Shown here in pieces: positions 47,930-56,094 of a stretch of 64,000 bases of DNA. Origin of the DNA: Halolamina pelagica (GTDB lineage Archaea; Halobacteriota; Halobacteria; Halobacteriales; Haloferacaceae). The stretch spans positions 1,922,001 through 1,986,000 of the forward strand of contig NZ_LGUC01000001.1 of assembly GCF_001307315.1 (NCBI RefSeq), in the 5' to 3' direction. A model generated the notes under the pieces. That model worked only from the letters and a program-made list of their open reading frames with translations, was not told where the DNA came from and ran no database searches. Made by a program: the position numbers and the translations under genes. Numbering within the stretch: position 1 is the stretch's first letter; the number at the start of each line of letters is the position of its first letter.

Positions 47930-49082
47930 CGGCGGGCACCTCCACGGTGTCCGCGGCGGGCTGTTCGAGCGTATTCAGACAGTCGAGCCAGTCGTTCATG
48001 TACTCACCACAGTAGTTCAGGAACTCGCCGTTGTTCCACTCCGTGAACTCGCCGGTCGCCAGCGCGTCGGCCATCGACGCGAACGCCTCGCGGTAGGAGC
48101 TCGCGTCGGCGGCGGCGTCGTCGATCACCTCCCAGACGTGCTCGTTGAGTTCGAGGCCGGCGACCTCGTTCTGCAGGTCGTCGAACGTCGAGCGCGGGGC
48201 CTTGTTGTGCTCACACAGCGGGCCGCCGTTGTACACCTGCTTGCCAAGCACGTCGCAGGCGCGCTTGAGGAACAGCCCCGACCAGATGTCGTCGAAGCGC
48301 CCCACGTCCCAGCGGTTGTCGTCCATCGGCAGCTGGTAGAACGCCGGGATCACCTCGCGGCGGAACGCGAGGTTCATCGAACAGACCGTCAGGTACTGGC
48401 CCTCGGCGGCGACGAAGTCCTCGCCGAAGTCCGCTCGGGAGGTCCGACTCTGGGCCTGCCCCTGCAGGTCGCCGTCCATCAGGATTCGCACTGCGTCTAG
48501 GTCAGGGACGTTGGTCCAAAGACCCTGCGAAGCGACGACGTCGTCGACGCGGGTGGGCTCGCGCTCGAGTTCCTCGTCCATCGCCGCGTAGGGGTAGCCA
48601 CGCGGGTAGAGGTCGGCGTCGGCGTCGGCGAGCACGTTCACCCAGGACTCGTCGGACTCCCGGGCCTCGATCTCGCCCTCGTAGGCGAGGTTCTCCATGT
48701 GCGTGCCGAAGAAGTCCTCGTCGTGGGGCAGCGTGTCGTCGTCGATGAACACGCCGTACTCGAAGCGCTCGTTCGCCCACATGTAGAGGAGCCCGAACGA
48801 GGTCTGGGCGTGGCTCGCTTCGGGGATCAGGTGGCTGTACTCGCTCGCGCCCTGCTCGGCGAACCACTCCTCGCGGGCGGTGCCGTCGAAGACGGCGCCG
48901 TCGACGCCGAGGTCGTCGAGCATCGCCGCCATCCCGTCGGTGTCACAGAAGTCCTCCGTGACGAGCACGACGAACAGGCGGTCCGTATCGAACCCGTGGT
49001 CGCGGGCGTTCGCGATGTACTCCTCCATACACTCCCACTCCCGGATCGTCGGGACGATCACGCAGATGTCCTGCTTACTCAT
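47922..49082 (-). CDS. GT75-type (reversibly glycosylated polypeptide/UDP-arabinopyranose mutase-like) protein
   Basis: 386 residues. CVIVPTIREWECMEEYIAN is the usual start, and FIDDDTLPHDEDFFG is the DDD metal-binding motif of GT75 proteins, which are also annotated as alpha-1,4-glucan-protein synthases. There is no signal or TM segment, so it is cytosolic. Known GT75 enzymes interconvert UDP-arabinopyranose and UDP-arabinofuranose or self-glycosylate. Which nucleotide sugar this uses is not visible. It opens the apparent operon GT75-SBP-permease-ATPase-GT39, with promoter TTTTAGG at 49106-49112 inside a palindrome. Confidence 0.82.
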   Translation of the reverse strand: MSKQDICVIVPTIREWECMEEYIANARDHGFDTDRLFVVLVTEDFCDTDGMAAMLDDLGVDGAVFDGTAREEWFAEQGASEYSHLIPEASHAQTSFGLLYMWANERFEYGVFIDDDTLPHDEDFFGTHMENLAYEGEIEARESDESWVNVLADADADLYPRGYPYAAMDEELEREPTRVDDVVASQGLWTNVPDLDAVRILMDGDLQGQAQSRTSRADFGEDFVAAEGQYLTVCSMNLAFRREVIPAFYQLPMDDNRWDVGRFDDIWSGLFLKRACDVLGKQVYNGGPLCEHNKAPRSTFDDLQNEVAGLELNEHVWEVIDDAAADASSYREAFASMADALATGEFTEWNNGEFLNYCGEYMNDWLDCLNTLEQPAADTVEVPADD

Positions 49083-49095
49083 TGCCCGTCGATTG

Positions 49096-49112
49096 TTTAG
49101 GGAGTCCTAAAA
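49096..49112 (-). promoter_or_regulatory. TATA box inside a perfect inverted repeat TTTAGG-GAGT-CCTAAA
   Basis: A 16-bp inverted repeat (49096-49111) overlaps the minus-strand TATA box TTTTAGG (49106-49112), about 25-30 bases before the ATG at 49082. A protein bound here would block the promoter, so it could be an operator. AT-rich palindromes also occur by chance in promoters. Confidence 0.45.
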
Positions 49113-49167
49113 CCCTGCCGGTTTTTCGGTCGGCCAAAACCCGTCGGGTGGCTGAAGCGACGGCGGC

Positions 49168-50775
49168 TCAGAGCCGAGCGTCGATCGCGTCGGCGGCTTT
49201 CAGCGCCAGCGCGGCGATAGTGAGCGTCGGGTTCATCGCGCCGCCGGTGACGAACACGGAGCTGCCGGCGATCGTGAGGTTGCCGAGGTCGTGAGTTCTG
49301 AGGTCGGTGTCGACGACGCTCGACTCGGGGTCGGCCCCCATCCGGGTCGTGCCCATGTGGTGGTACGCCGGCCCGGTCGAGTCGGGGCCCACGACCCACT
49401 CGATGTCGGCGCCCAACTCCTCGAGGACGGCGCGCTGGATCTCGTTGGCGCGCTCGATGGTCCGGCGCGTGCGCTCATCCAGCGACCAGACGACCTCGGG
49501 GACCGGGTTGCCGTGGTCGTCGGTCCGCGACCGGTCGAGGGTGATGCGGTTCTCCGCGCGCGGGAACTGTTCGACCAGCGCGCCCATCGCGATGTGGTTG
49601 CCGTACCCCTCGCGGACCTGATCCAACAGGTCGTCGCCGAACTGCTCGGCACCCATCGCGATGTCCGCCGGCGCGGGGCCGGCGTAGTTGAGGAACTCCA
49701 GCTTGATCGCCCCCCGACTCGCGTCCTCGCGGTCGTAGAACTGGTGGCTCTCGGTGGTGTTGAAGCCGACGTGCTTCTGTCGGGTCCGCTGGTCCAGCCG
49801 CCCGCCGGCGCCGGCGAACAGGTGGTCCATGAAGTATCGCCCCACCGCGCCCGAACTGTTCGCCAACCCGTCGGGGTACTGCTCGCTCTCGGAGAGGAGC
49901 AGCAACCGCGGCGTCTCGACGCCGCCAGCGGCGAGTACGAACTCGTCTGCCTCCTGCCGGTACTCCTCGCCCTCGGGAGTGACGTAGACGGCCGCAGTCA
50001 CGCGGTCGCCGGCGTCGTCGTGGTCGAGCCGTTGGACCGGTACCTCGTCGATCACTCGGGCGCCCTGCTCCTGTGCGCTGTCGACGTGCCGGGTCGCGTC
50101 GTACTTCGCGCCGGAGGGACAGACCGGCCGGCAGGTACCGTACCCGACGCAGGCGCCCGCCTCCTCGGTCGGCTCGGAGTTGCGTGCGTTCGGGACCGAG
50201 TGGGTGGCGATGCCCAACTCCTCGCAGGCGTCCGCGAACAGCGAGTCGCTGTGGGAGGGCGGGAACGCTGGCAGCGGGTGTGGCTCCTCGCGCGGCGGCG
50301 CGAAGGGGTTGTCCGACGCGCCAGCGACCCCGAGCGCCGCCTCCGCGGCCGCGTAGTAGGGCTGGAGATCGTCGTAATCGATGGGCCAGTCCTCGGCGAC
50401 GCCCACCGCCGAATCGAGCCGGAAGTCCTGCTCGTGCATCCGCATCACCATCCCCTGCCAGTGCAGCGTCGAGCCGCCGACGCCTTTCACCCGGGCGGCG
50501 TTGAGCGGGTAGAACCGATCCCCGGCCGAGGTGTAGGCGTCCCGCGGCCCGCCCATCCCCCAGATCGGCGTGTCGTCGCCGGGCCGGAGGTGAGTCTCCA
50601 TGCGCTCCTCGCGCTCCTCGGGGTCGAATCGGGGGCCGGCTTCGAGGACGACCACCTCGTGGCCGGCGCTCGCGAGCCGGTCGGCGACGAGCGCGCCCGC
50701 CGGCCCGGCGCCGACGACGCACACGTCCGCGTTCTCGGTCGGCGTCCGATCCTGGGACGACTGTGTCCCGCTCAT
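49168..50775 (-). CDS. GMC-type FAD oxidoreductase with extra cysteines
   Basis: 535 residues. The FAD-binding N-terminus is VCVVGAGPAGALVADRLASA. The GMC C-terminal part has YHHMGTTRMGADPESSVVD and GGAMNPTLTIAALALKAAD. ACVGYGTCRPVCPSGAK is a cluster of three cysteines (C-x5-C-x3-C) that could hold a small Fe-S cluster, as in some glucose or gluconate dehydrogenase subunits; this is inference. It oxidises an alcohol or sugar, the identity unknown. Its ATG overlaps the stop of the subunit-3 gene in the ATGA pattern after frameshift repair. Confidence 0.88.
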   Translation of the reverse strand: MSGTQSSQDRTPTENADVCVVGAGPAGALVADRLASAGHEVVVLEAGPRFDPEEREERMETHLRPGDDTPIWGMGGPRDAYTSAGDRFYPLNAARVKGVGGSTLHWQGMVMRMHEQDFRLDSAVGVAEDWPIDYDDLQPYYAAAEAALGVAGASDNPFAPPREEPHPLPAFPPSHSDSLFADACEELGIATHSVPNARNSEPTEEAGACVGYGTCRPVCPSGAKYDATRHVDSAQEQGARVIDEVPVQRLDHDDAGDRVTAAVYVTPEGEEYRQEADEFVLAAGGVETPRLLLLSESEQYPDGLANSSGAVGRYFMDHLFAGAGGRLDQRTRQKHVGFNTTESHQFYDREDASRGAIKLEFLNYAGPAPADIAMGAEQFGDDLLDQVREGYGNHIAMGALVEQFPRAENRITLDRSRTDDHGNPVPEVVWSLDERTRRTIERANEIQRAVLEELGADIEWVVGPDSTGPAYHHMGTTRMGADPESSVVDTDLRTHDLGNLTIAGSSVFVTGGAMNPTLTIAALALKAADAIDARL

Positions 50776-51355
50776 TCCGGCCCCCGCTGCTTCCCGCGGT
50801 TGTCCGTCACCGCCGGGCCCTGTTGGTAGCTCGCAGTGCCGCCGGGGTGGCCCGGGGGTTCTCCAGTCCGGCCAGCGAGGCGCCCGTCGGCGACGCGTAG
50901 AGGCCGAACAGCAGGTCGTTCACCAGGTAGTAGCGGACGCGCTCGTCGTCGTCGCCGTGGGGGTCGGGGTCGGCGGTGTCGACGGCCATGTAGGTCAGCA
51001 GTTCCTCCCGTTCCGCGGCGTCGAGCGCGGCGTAGCGTTCGCCTTCGAGGGTCTGTGCGTACTCGTTCAGCGTCTCGATCGCGTCGAGCAGTCCGCGCCC
51101 GTGCGCCGGGCGGCCGCTGACACGCGGACGGACGTACGCGTCCACGAACTCGGCGACGTTCTCGACCTCGCTCGGGTAGAGCACGTCCGCGAGCGCCACC
51201 AGCGTCTCGCGGTCGTCGTCGGCCAGTTCCGGCGCGTCCCGCTCGCTCGTCGTCGGGTCGTCGCTTCCCTCCGTGTCGGGCGCCGAACAGCCGGCGACGC
51301 CGGCGGCACCGACCGCCGACAGCGCCGCGAGTGCATCCCGTCGGGTGAGCCGCAT
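50772..51355 (-). CDS. Gluconate 2-dehydrogenase subunit 3-like lipoprotein (frameshift)
   Basis: About 194 residues when repaired. A Tat-like signal (RRDALAALSAVG) is followed by a lipobox (VAGC). The family body includes DDRETLVALADVLYPSEV and ERVRYYLVNDLLFGLYASP. The frame breaks at the G-run 50854-50858; one extra base gives LENPPGHPGGTASYQQGP and ends RGKQRGPE, whose stop overlaps the GMC start. It probably acts as the small partner of the GMC enzyme and anchors it at the membrane face. Promoter: TTTAGG at 51376-51381. Confidence 0.88.
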
Positions 51356-51375
51356 CTACTCCGGGTTTTGGTTGG

Positions 51376-51381
51376 CCTAAA
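51376..51381 (-). promoter_or_regulatory. TATA-like box TTTAGG for the subunit-3/GMC operon
   Basis: It lies 21-26 bases upstream of the ATG at 51355, matching a leaderless start. Confidence 0.4.
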
Positions 51382-51551
51382 CAAGAGCGTTGTGGTCCTT
51401 CCGCCGACGCTCGACGACGATCTCGCTGCCGGTGGGTGGCGGCGGGGCCGTTCGAGGTTCTGTTGAGCCGACAGCTCACGACCCGGCTCGGCGACGGCGA
51501 GCGGCGCGGCGAATCCGTCCTTTGAAGCCAGTCCGCATCGGCAGGAAGCAT

Positions 51552-52808
51552 ATGGACGGAAACGACCGGCGGATCGTCGGGCTCGCGGGCACGGCCCACG
51601 CGCTGGTCCACACGTACGAACTCTCGGTACCCATCCTCGTCGGCATCTGGCTCGCCGAGTTCGCGACGACGACGGCGGAGCTCGGGATCGTCGTCGCCGT
51701 GGGGATGGCGCTGTTCGGCATCGGCGCGCTGCCGGGCGGGGTGCTGGCGGACCGCTACGGCTCGAAGAAACTCATCGCGCTCTGTCTGGCGGGCATGGGT
51801 GGCTCGTTCCTCGTGCTCTCGGTCGCTCCTTCCGCGGCCGCTAGCGCCCTCGACGGGCTCCCCGTGCTCTCGACCAGCCCCGCGGTCGTGGCGATCGCGA
51901 TCGCGCTGGTGCTGTGGGGCGCCGCGGCCAGCGTCTACCACCCCGCCGGGCTCGCACTCATCAGTAAGGGCGTCTCCGAGCAGGGTCGCGGCTTCGCGCT
52001 GCACGGGATGGCCGGCAACATCGGCATCGCGGCGGGCCCGCTGGCGACGACGGTGATGCTGGCGTTCATGGGCTGGGAGACGGTCGCGGCCGTGCTCGCG
52101 GTGCCGGCGTTCGTCGTCGCCGGCGCGGTGCTGTTCGTCGAGGTGGACGAGTCGAGCCACACCGAGTCCGATACCGACGAGGACGATACGCCGGACACGA
52201 TCGGCGAGTTCCTCGGCGTGTCGGCGATGGTTGTCAAGAGCGCGTTCGCGTTCGTGTTCGTCGTCGTGATGATGAACGGGCTCTACTACCGCGGCGTGCT
52301 CACCTTCCTGCCCGAACTGCTCGCGGGACTGGAGACGTTCCAGCCGATCGACATCGCCGGCGAACCCCAGGAGCCCGCGAACTACGTCTACTCGGGGCTG
52401 CTCGCGGTCGGGATCGCCGGCCAGTACGTCGGCGGCCGGCTGACCGACTACCTCTCGCCCGGGAAGGGGATCGCCTACGCCTTCGGCAGCCTCGCGGTGC
52501 TCGCGGTGATCTTCCTCCCGCTGGCGTCGATGGGCGCGGCGCCGCTGCTCGCGGTGAGCGCGGTGCTCGGCTTCGCGATGTTCGTCGTCCAGCCGATCTA
52601 CCAGGCCGCCGTCGCCGAGTACACGCCCGAGGAGGCTCGCGGGCTCTCCTACGGCTACACCTACCTCGGCAACTTCGGCGTCGGCGCGCTCGGCGCGGGG
52701 CTGGCCGGCGCGATCCTGACGTACTCCAACCAGACGGTGCTGTTCCTCGTGTTCGCGCTGATCGCCGGGATCGCGAGCGGGATCGGCGTGCTGCTGATCC
52801 GGCGGTAG
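51552..52808 (+). CDS. MFS transporter (FsmR/YfkF-like)
   Basis: 418 residues, about 12 TM helices. Motif A between helices 2 and 3 reads GVLADRYGSKK. Helix 4 and helix 5 carry GxxG stretches (HGMAGNIGIAAGPLA). A charged central loop (about 200-225) is rich in D, E, S and T. I chose the ATG at 51552 (MDGNDRRIVGLAGTAHAL). The transported compound is unknown; drug or sugar-acid efflux is common. Confidence 0.88.
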   Translation: MDGNDRRIVGLAGTAHALVHTYELSVPILVGIWLAEFATTTAELGIVVAVGMALFGIGALPGGVLADRYGSKKLIALCLAGMGGSFLVLSVAPSAAASALDGLPVLSTSPAVVAIAIALVLWGAAASVYHPAGLALISKGVSEQGRGFALHGMAGNIGIAAGPLATTVMLAFMGWETVAAVLAVPAFVVAGAVLFVEVDESSHTESDTDEDDTPDTIGEFLGVSAMVVKSAFAFVFVVVMMNGLYYRGVLTFLPELLAGLETFQPIDIAGEPQEPANYVYSGLLAVGIAGQYVGGRLTDYLSPGKGIAYAFGSLAVLAVIFLPLASMGAAPLLAVSAVLGFAMFVVQPIYQAAVAEYTPEEARGLSYGYTYLGNFGVGALGAGLAGAILTYSNQTVLFLVFALIAGIASGIGVLLIRR

Positions 52809-52815
52809 CGGCGCG

Positions 52816-53853
52816 CTACTTCTCGACGGGAGTTCGCTCGCCCTCGGACGCGAAGATCGCGTCGACGACCTCCTGTACCCGGTTCGCTTCCGCGAAGCTC
52901 ACCAGATCGCCGCCGTCGCCGTCCGAGCCGGCGGCCGTCGACTGCCGCCTCTCACTATCCGAGCCGGCGGCTGACGACTGCCGCCTCTCACTATCCAACT
53001 CGGCGACGAACTCGTCGACCAACTGCAGCGTGTTCTCGCCGGGGTCGTCGACGACGACCGCCTGCTCCTCCCCCTCCGCGCTCTCGGCGAGGCGGTACCA
53101 GTCGAGCAGCGTCAGCGACCCCTCGGTCCCGACCACCGTCATCGAGTTCTGCTCGTCGACGCCGCAGTCGGTCAGCAGGTCGATGGTGCCGGGGATCCCG
53201 TCGACGCCGAAGTAGCCCGTAATGGACTCCTCGTAGCGGTCGGGAGCGGTGTAGTCGACCTCGGCGCTCACCCAGTTGATGGTGTCGAACGCCTCCTGGA
53301 CGCCGAAGAGGTAGTGCGTCCCCACTTCGCGCAGCGGCCCGCCCTGCTCGCGACCGGCGAGCCAGTCTACGTCCTGCCACTCGCGAGGCCACTGGGGGAA
53401 CCGGAACGTGAGTTCGATGCGCTGGGGCTCGCCGATCTCGCCGGCGTCGACCCGATCGATCAGCTCTCGGACGCCGGGCGTGTAACGGAACGGGAGGTTG
53501 ATCGCGGTCGGGCGGTCGGTCGCCTCCTCGAGCGCGACGAGTTCGGCGCCGACGGTGGCGTCCTCGGCGATCGGTTTCTCACAGATGACCGCCTTCTCGG
53601 CGTCGAGGGCGGCCGCCACGACCTCGTGGTGGACCGTCGGCGGCACGCCGACGTAGACGATGTCGACGGCCGGCTCCGAAACCATCGTCTCGTAGTCGGT
53701 GTAGGCCGCGGCGTCGTACTCCGCGGCGAACGATTCGACCTTCGAGGCGACGAGGTCGCAGGCGCCCCAGACAGTCGTCTCCTCGTGTTCGGTGAACGCG
53801 TCGGCGAGGCGGTGGCCGATGACCCCGCAGCCGACGATTGCGACGTTGTACAC
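52816..53853 (-). CDS. Gfo/Idh/MocA-family oxidoreductase with a tandem duplication
   Basis: 345 residues from the GTG at 53853. The N-terminal Rossmann motif is VAIVGCGVIGHRLADAF. EKPIAEDATVGAEL is the Gfo/Idh/MocA EKP motif, and a REVGTHYLFGVQEAFD segment near the catalytic His follows. A 12-residue unit SERRQS(S/T)AAGSD is repeated twice near residues 287-310, caused by a 36-bp tandem duplication at 52922-52993. It acts on a sugar or cyclitol; the substrate is unknown. Confidence 0.85.
   Translation of the reverse strand: MYNVAIVGCGVIGHRLADAFTEHEETTVWGACDLVASKVESFAAEYDAAAYTDYETMVSEPAVDIVYVGVPPTVHHEVVAAALDAEKAVICEKPIAEDATVGAELVALEEATDRPTAINLPFRYTPGVRELIDRVDAGEIGEPQRIELTFRFPQWPREWQDVDWLAGREQGGPLREVGTHYLFGVQEAFDTINWVSAEVDYTAPDRYEESITGYFGVDGIPGTIDLLTDCGVDEQNSMTVVGTEGSLTLLDWYRLAESAEGEEQAVVVDDPGENTLQLVDEFVAELDSERRQSSAAGSDSERRQSTAAGSDGDGGDLVSFAEANRVQEVVDAIFASEGERTPVEK
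52922..52993. repeat. 36-bp tandem duplication within the Gfo/Idh/MocA gene
   Basis: Two head-to-tail copies (52922-52957 and 52958-52993) of a 36-base unit differ by only a few bases. The copies are in frame, so the protein gains one 12-residue repeat in an exposed loop. Confidence 0.75.
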
Positions 53854-53914
53854 AGCGGATCGAAGGCACGGGGTGGCTTCAGCCTTCGGCACTCGGCATG
53901 GCTCCGGAGGGGTT

Positions 53915-54154
53915 ATGTCCCACGGCGGCGACCCCGGAACTGTGTCGGCGACCGACCACGACGTGTTCGATCGGCTCCCGGAGCGATACGCCACCGCCTA
54001 CCTGGTGGTGGCGTTTTTCGTCCTGCCCGCGGTGGCGGTGATCCTGAGCGGCGGCGGCGTCGAACGCCCGCCGGGCCCGATCGCGACGGCGCTGCTCTGG
54101 GGCGTCGTGATCCACCACAGCCTCTTTCTCGTGGTGGCGGTCCTGTTCGATTAG
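53915..54154 (+). CDS. 79-residue membrane protein, hypothetical
   Basis: An acidic N-terminus (about 1-25) and two TM helices (about 27-47 and 56-77) with a GGGVERPPGP loop. It overlaps the convergent zinc-ribbon/TM gene by 4 bases at 54151-54154. No domain is recognised; a small haloarchaeal DUF membrane protein is likely. Confidence 0.6.
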   Translation: MSHGGDPGTVSATDHDVFDRLPERYATAYLVVAFFVLPAVAVILSGGGVERPPGPIATALLWGVVIHHSLFLVVAVLFD

Positions 54155-54714
54155 CTCCCCAGCGGCGGCTCGCGGCCGTCGGCGACGACGTAGGCGTCGT
54201 ACACCGCGTACAGCCAGACCGCCGGGTAGAGAACGAACCCGATCAGCACCGCCATCGAGAGCACCGACAGGAAGCTGGCGACGATGATCGCCGCACCCTT
54301 GCTGGGCTCGCGGTTGTAGAACTGGCCCAGCCCCGGCAGGATCGCCGAGTAGACCGCAGCGACGAACGGGTTCTCGCCGTTGGTGAGCACCTCGATCACG
54401 GCGTCGAGCGACGACTCCGGCGACTGCTGGCGCACGCCACACTCCGGGCAGATCTCGGCCTTCTCGCTGATCACCGCGCCGCAGTCACGACAGTACACTT
54501 CGCCCGCCCCGGGCGTCGACGACCCGTCCGCATCCGCACTCGTCGTGGCGTCGCCGTCCGTGGCTGGCTCGCCCTCGTTGACGGGTGACTCGGCCTCGCC
54601 CGTGGGAGTCTCAGCCCCGTCGGCGACTGGTTCGGCCTCCTCGGCGGCCGACGCCTCCTGGTCGGCGACTGCCTCACCCTCGTCCTCGGCCGTCTGGTCG
54701 TCACTGTTGCTCAT
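54151..54714 (-). CDS. Zinc-ribbon and TM2-like membrane protein with acidic linker
   Basis: 187 residues. The first 70 are an acidic, repetitive E/A/P/T linker. VYCRDCGAVISEKAEICPEC at about 73-92 holds two CxxC pairs (a double zinc ribbon). The C-terminal part contains FVAAVYSAILPGLGQFYNRE, resembling TM2/DUF5683-type segments with a G-Q-F-Y turn, then a second TM and a short tail. A cytosolic zinc ribbon tethered to the membrane is inferred. Function unknown. Confidence 0.75.
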   Translation of the reverse strand: MSNSDDQTAEDEGEAVADQEASAAEEAEPVADGAETPTGEAESPVNEGEPATDGDATTSADADGSSTPGAGEVYCRDCGAVISEKAEICPECGVRQQSPESSLDAVIEVLTNGENPFVAAVYSAILPGLGQFYNREPSKGAAIIVASFLSVLSMAVLIGFVLYPAVWLYAVYDAYVVADGREPPLGS

Positions 54715-54801
54715 ACTCCGACAGTGGGCTCGACTGCGGGTAGCTCTTGTGGCCTGCCGAACACCGAACCCTTTCTACGATAGGGTGTCTCAGCAGGAGC
54801 G

Positions 54802-55992
54802 ATGGCTTCGACCGCTGTCGCCCGATACTACGCCTACAAAGCCACGAAAGCGGTGGAGCTGTACCGGCCGATCATGTATCTCTACTTCGCCAGCGCGGGG
54901 CTCTCGTTCTTCCAGATCACCGTGCTCGAAGCCGCCTACAACGTGACGACGGTGGCCGGCGAGATCCCGACGGGCTATCTCGGCGATCGCCTCGGCCGAC
55001 GCAACGGGCTCGTGCTCGGAACCCTCGTGATCACACTCACCCTGGCAGGGCTCGGCCTGGCCGGGCGGTTGGCCGACCCGTTCCCGGCGTTTCTCGCGCT
55101 GTACGTCTGCTGGTCGCTCGGCTACACGTTCCGCTCGGGCACCGAGGACGCGTGGATCTACGACTCGCTGGTCGGTGACGGCCAGTCGTTCTCGGATCTG
55201 CGGGGCCGCGGCGAGTCGTTCGCGCTGACCGCTGGCGTGCTCGCCGCCGTCGCCGGCGGGTATCTCGCGTCGGTCGAACTCGCCTACCCCTTCTTCGCTG
55301 CCGCCGCGGTAACGGGCGTCGGCGCCGTCATCCTCCTGACCGCCGACGACGACAGCGCCGACGCCGGGGATCCGAGCGACCGCACGACGCTCGCAGCCAG
55401 CCTCGAGACCGTGCGAGCGGCGTTTGCGGATCCGCGACTCCGGGCGTTTCTCGTGCTCTACTACGTGCTGTTCTCGGCGGCGACGTATCTCGCCTTCATC
55501 TTCCTTCAGCCCCGGATCGAGGCTGTGGCGGCTGGCTACCCGCTGGGCGACGTGGAGACGCTGCTGGGCTGGTACTACGCCGCGATCAGCCTCGCGGCCG
55601 CGGGGTTCACCTACCGTGCGGAGTGGATCCGGAAGACCGTCGGCCTCCGGCGCTGGTTCGTCGCCGTCCCTCTCGGCGTGGGCCTGCTGCTCGTCGGCCA
55701 GTGGGTGCTCCCGGTGTCGGCGTTCCTCGCGTTCGTGCTGATCCGCGGGCTGTCGGAGGCGACGCGGGTGTTCGCGAGCCAGTACGTCAACGACCGCATC
55801 GACGCGGTCGGCCGCGCGACGACGCTGAGCGCGATGTCGATGGTCAGCGGGCTGAGCGTGATCCCGTTCCAACTCGGCAGCGGCCTGCTCTCGGACGCGC
55901 TCTCGCCGGGGATCGCGCTGGCGGCCGCCGGCGGGCTGCTGGTGGTCGGGGCGGCTATCGTCCACCTGCTGTCGACGCCCGTCGCCGAGTGA
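54802..55992 (+). CDS. MFS transporter (12 TM)
   Basis: 396 residues with about 12 helices. Motif A between helices 2 and 3 is GYLGDRLGRRNGL, and the central loop is rich in D/S (DDDSADAGDPSDRTT, about 185-200). The N-terminus STAVARYYAYKATKAVELYR and the overall pattern match many haloarchaeal MFS proteins. No close partner gene; the substrate is unknown. Confidence 0.87.
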   Translation: MASTAVARYYAYKATKAVELYRPIMYLYFASAGLSFFQITVLEAAYNVTTVAGEIPTGYLGDRLGRRNGLVLGTLVITLTLAGLGLAGRLADPFPAFLALYVCWSLGYTFRSGTEDAWIYDSLVGDGQSFSDLRGRGESFALTAGVLAAVAGGYLASVELAYPFFAAAAVTGVGAVILLTADDDSADAGDPSDRTTLAASLETVRAAFADPRLRAFLVLYYVLFSAATYLAFIFLQPRIEAVAAGYPLGDVETLLGWYYAAISLAAAGFTYRAEWIRKTVGLRRWFVAVPLGVGLLLVGQWVLPVSAFLAFVLIRGLSEATRVFASQYVNDRIDAVGRATTLSAMSMVSGLSVIPFQLGSGLLSDALSPGIALAAAGGLLVVGAAIVHLLSTPVAE

Positions 55993-56094
55993 CCTGACTG
56001 CGCCGGGGTATCGACGCGCCCCCGGCGCTGTCGAAGCCGGCGAGCCCGGCAGGATGGGTAAACCCTTTCGCGGTCGGGCTAGAACGCCGGGACG

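Noticed and set aside
49291-50829. Long plus-strand open frame opposite the GMC oxidoreductase
   Set aside because: The minus strand has clear FAD and GMC motifs; the other is a shadow.
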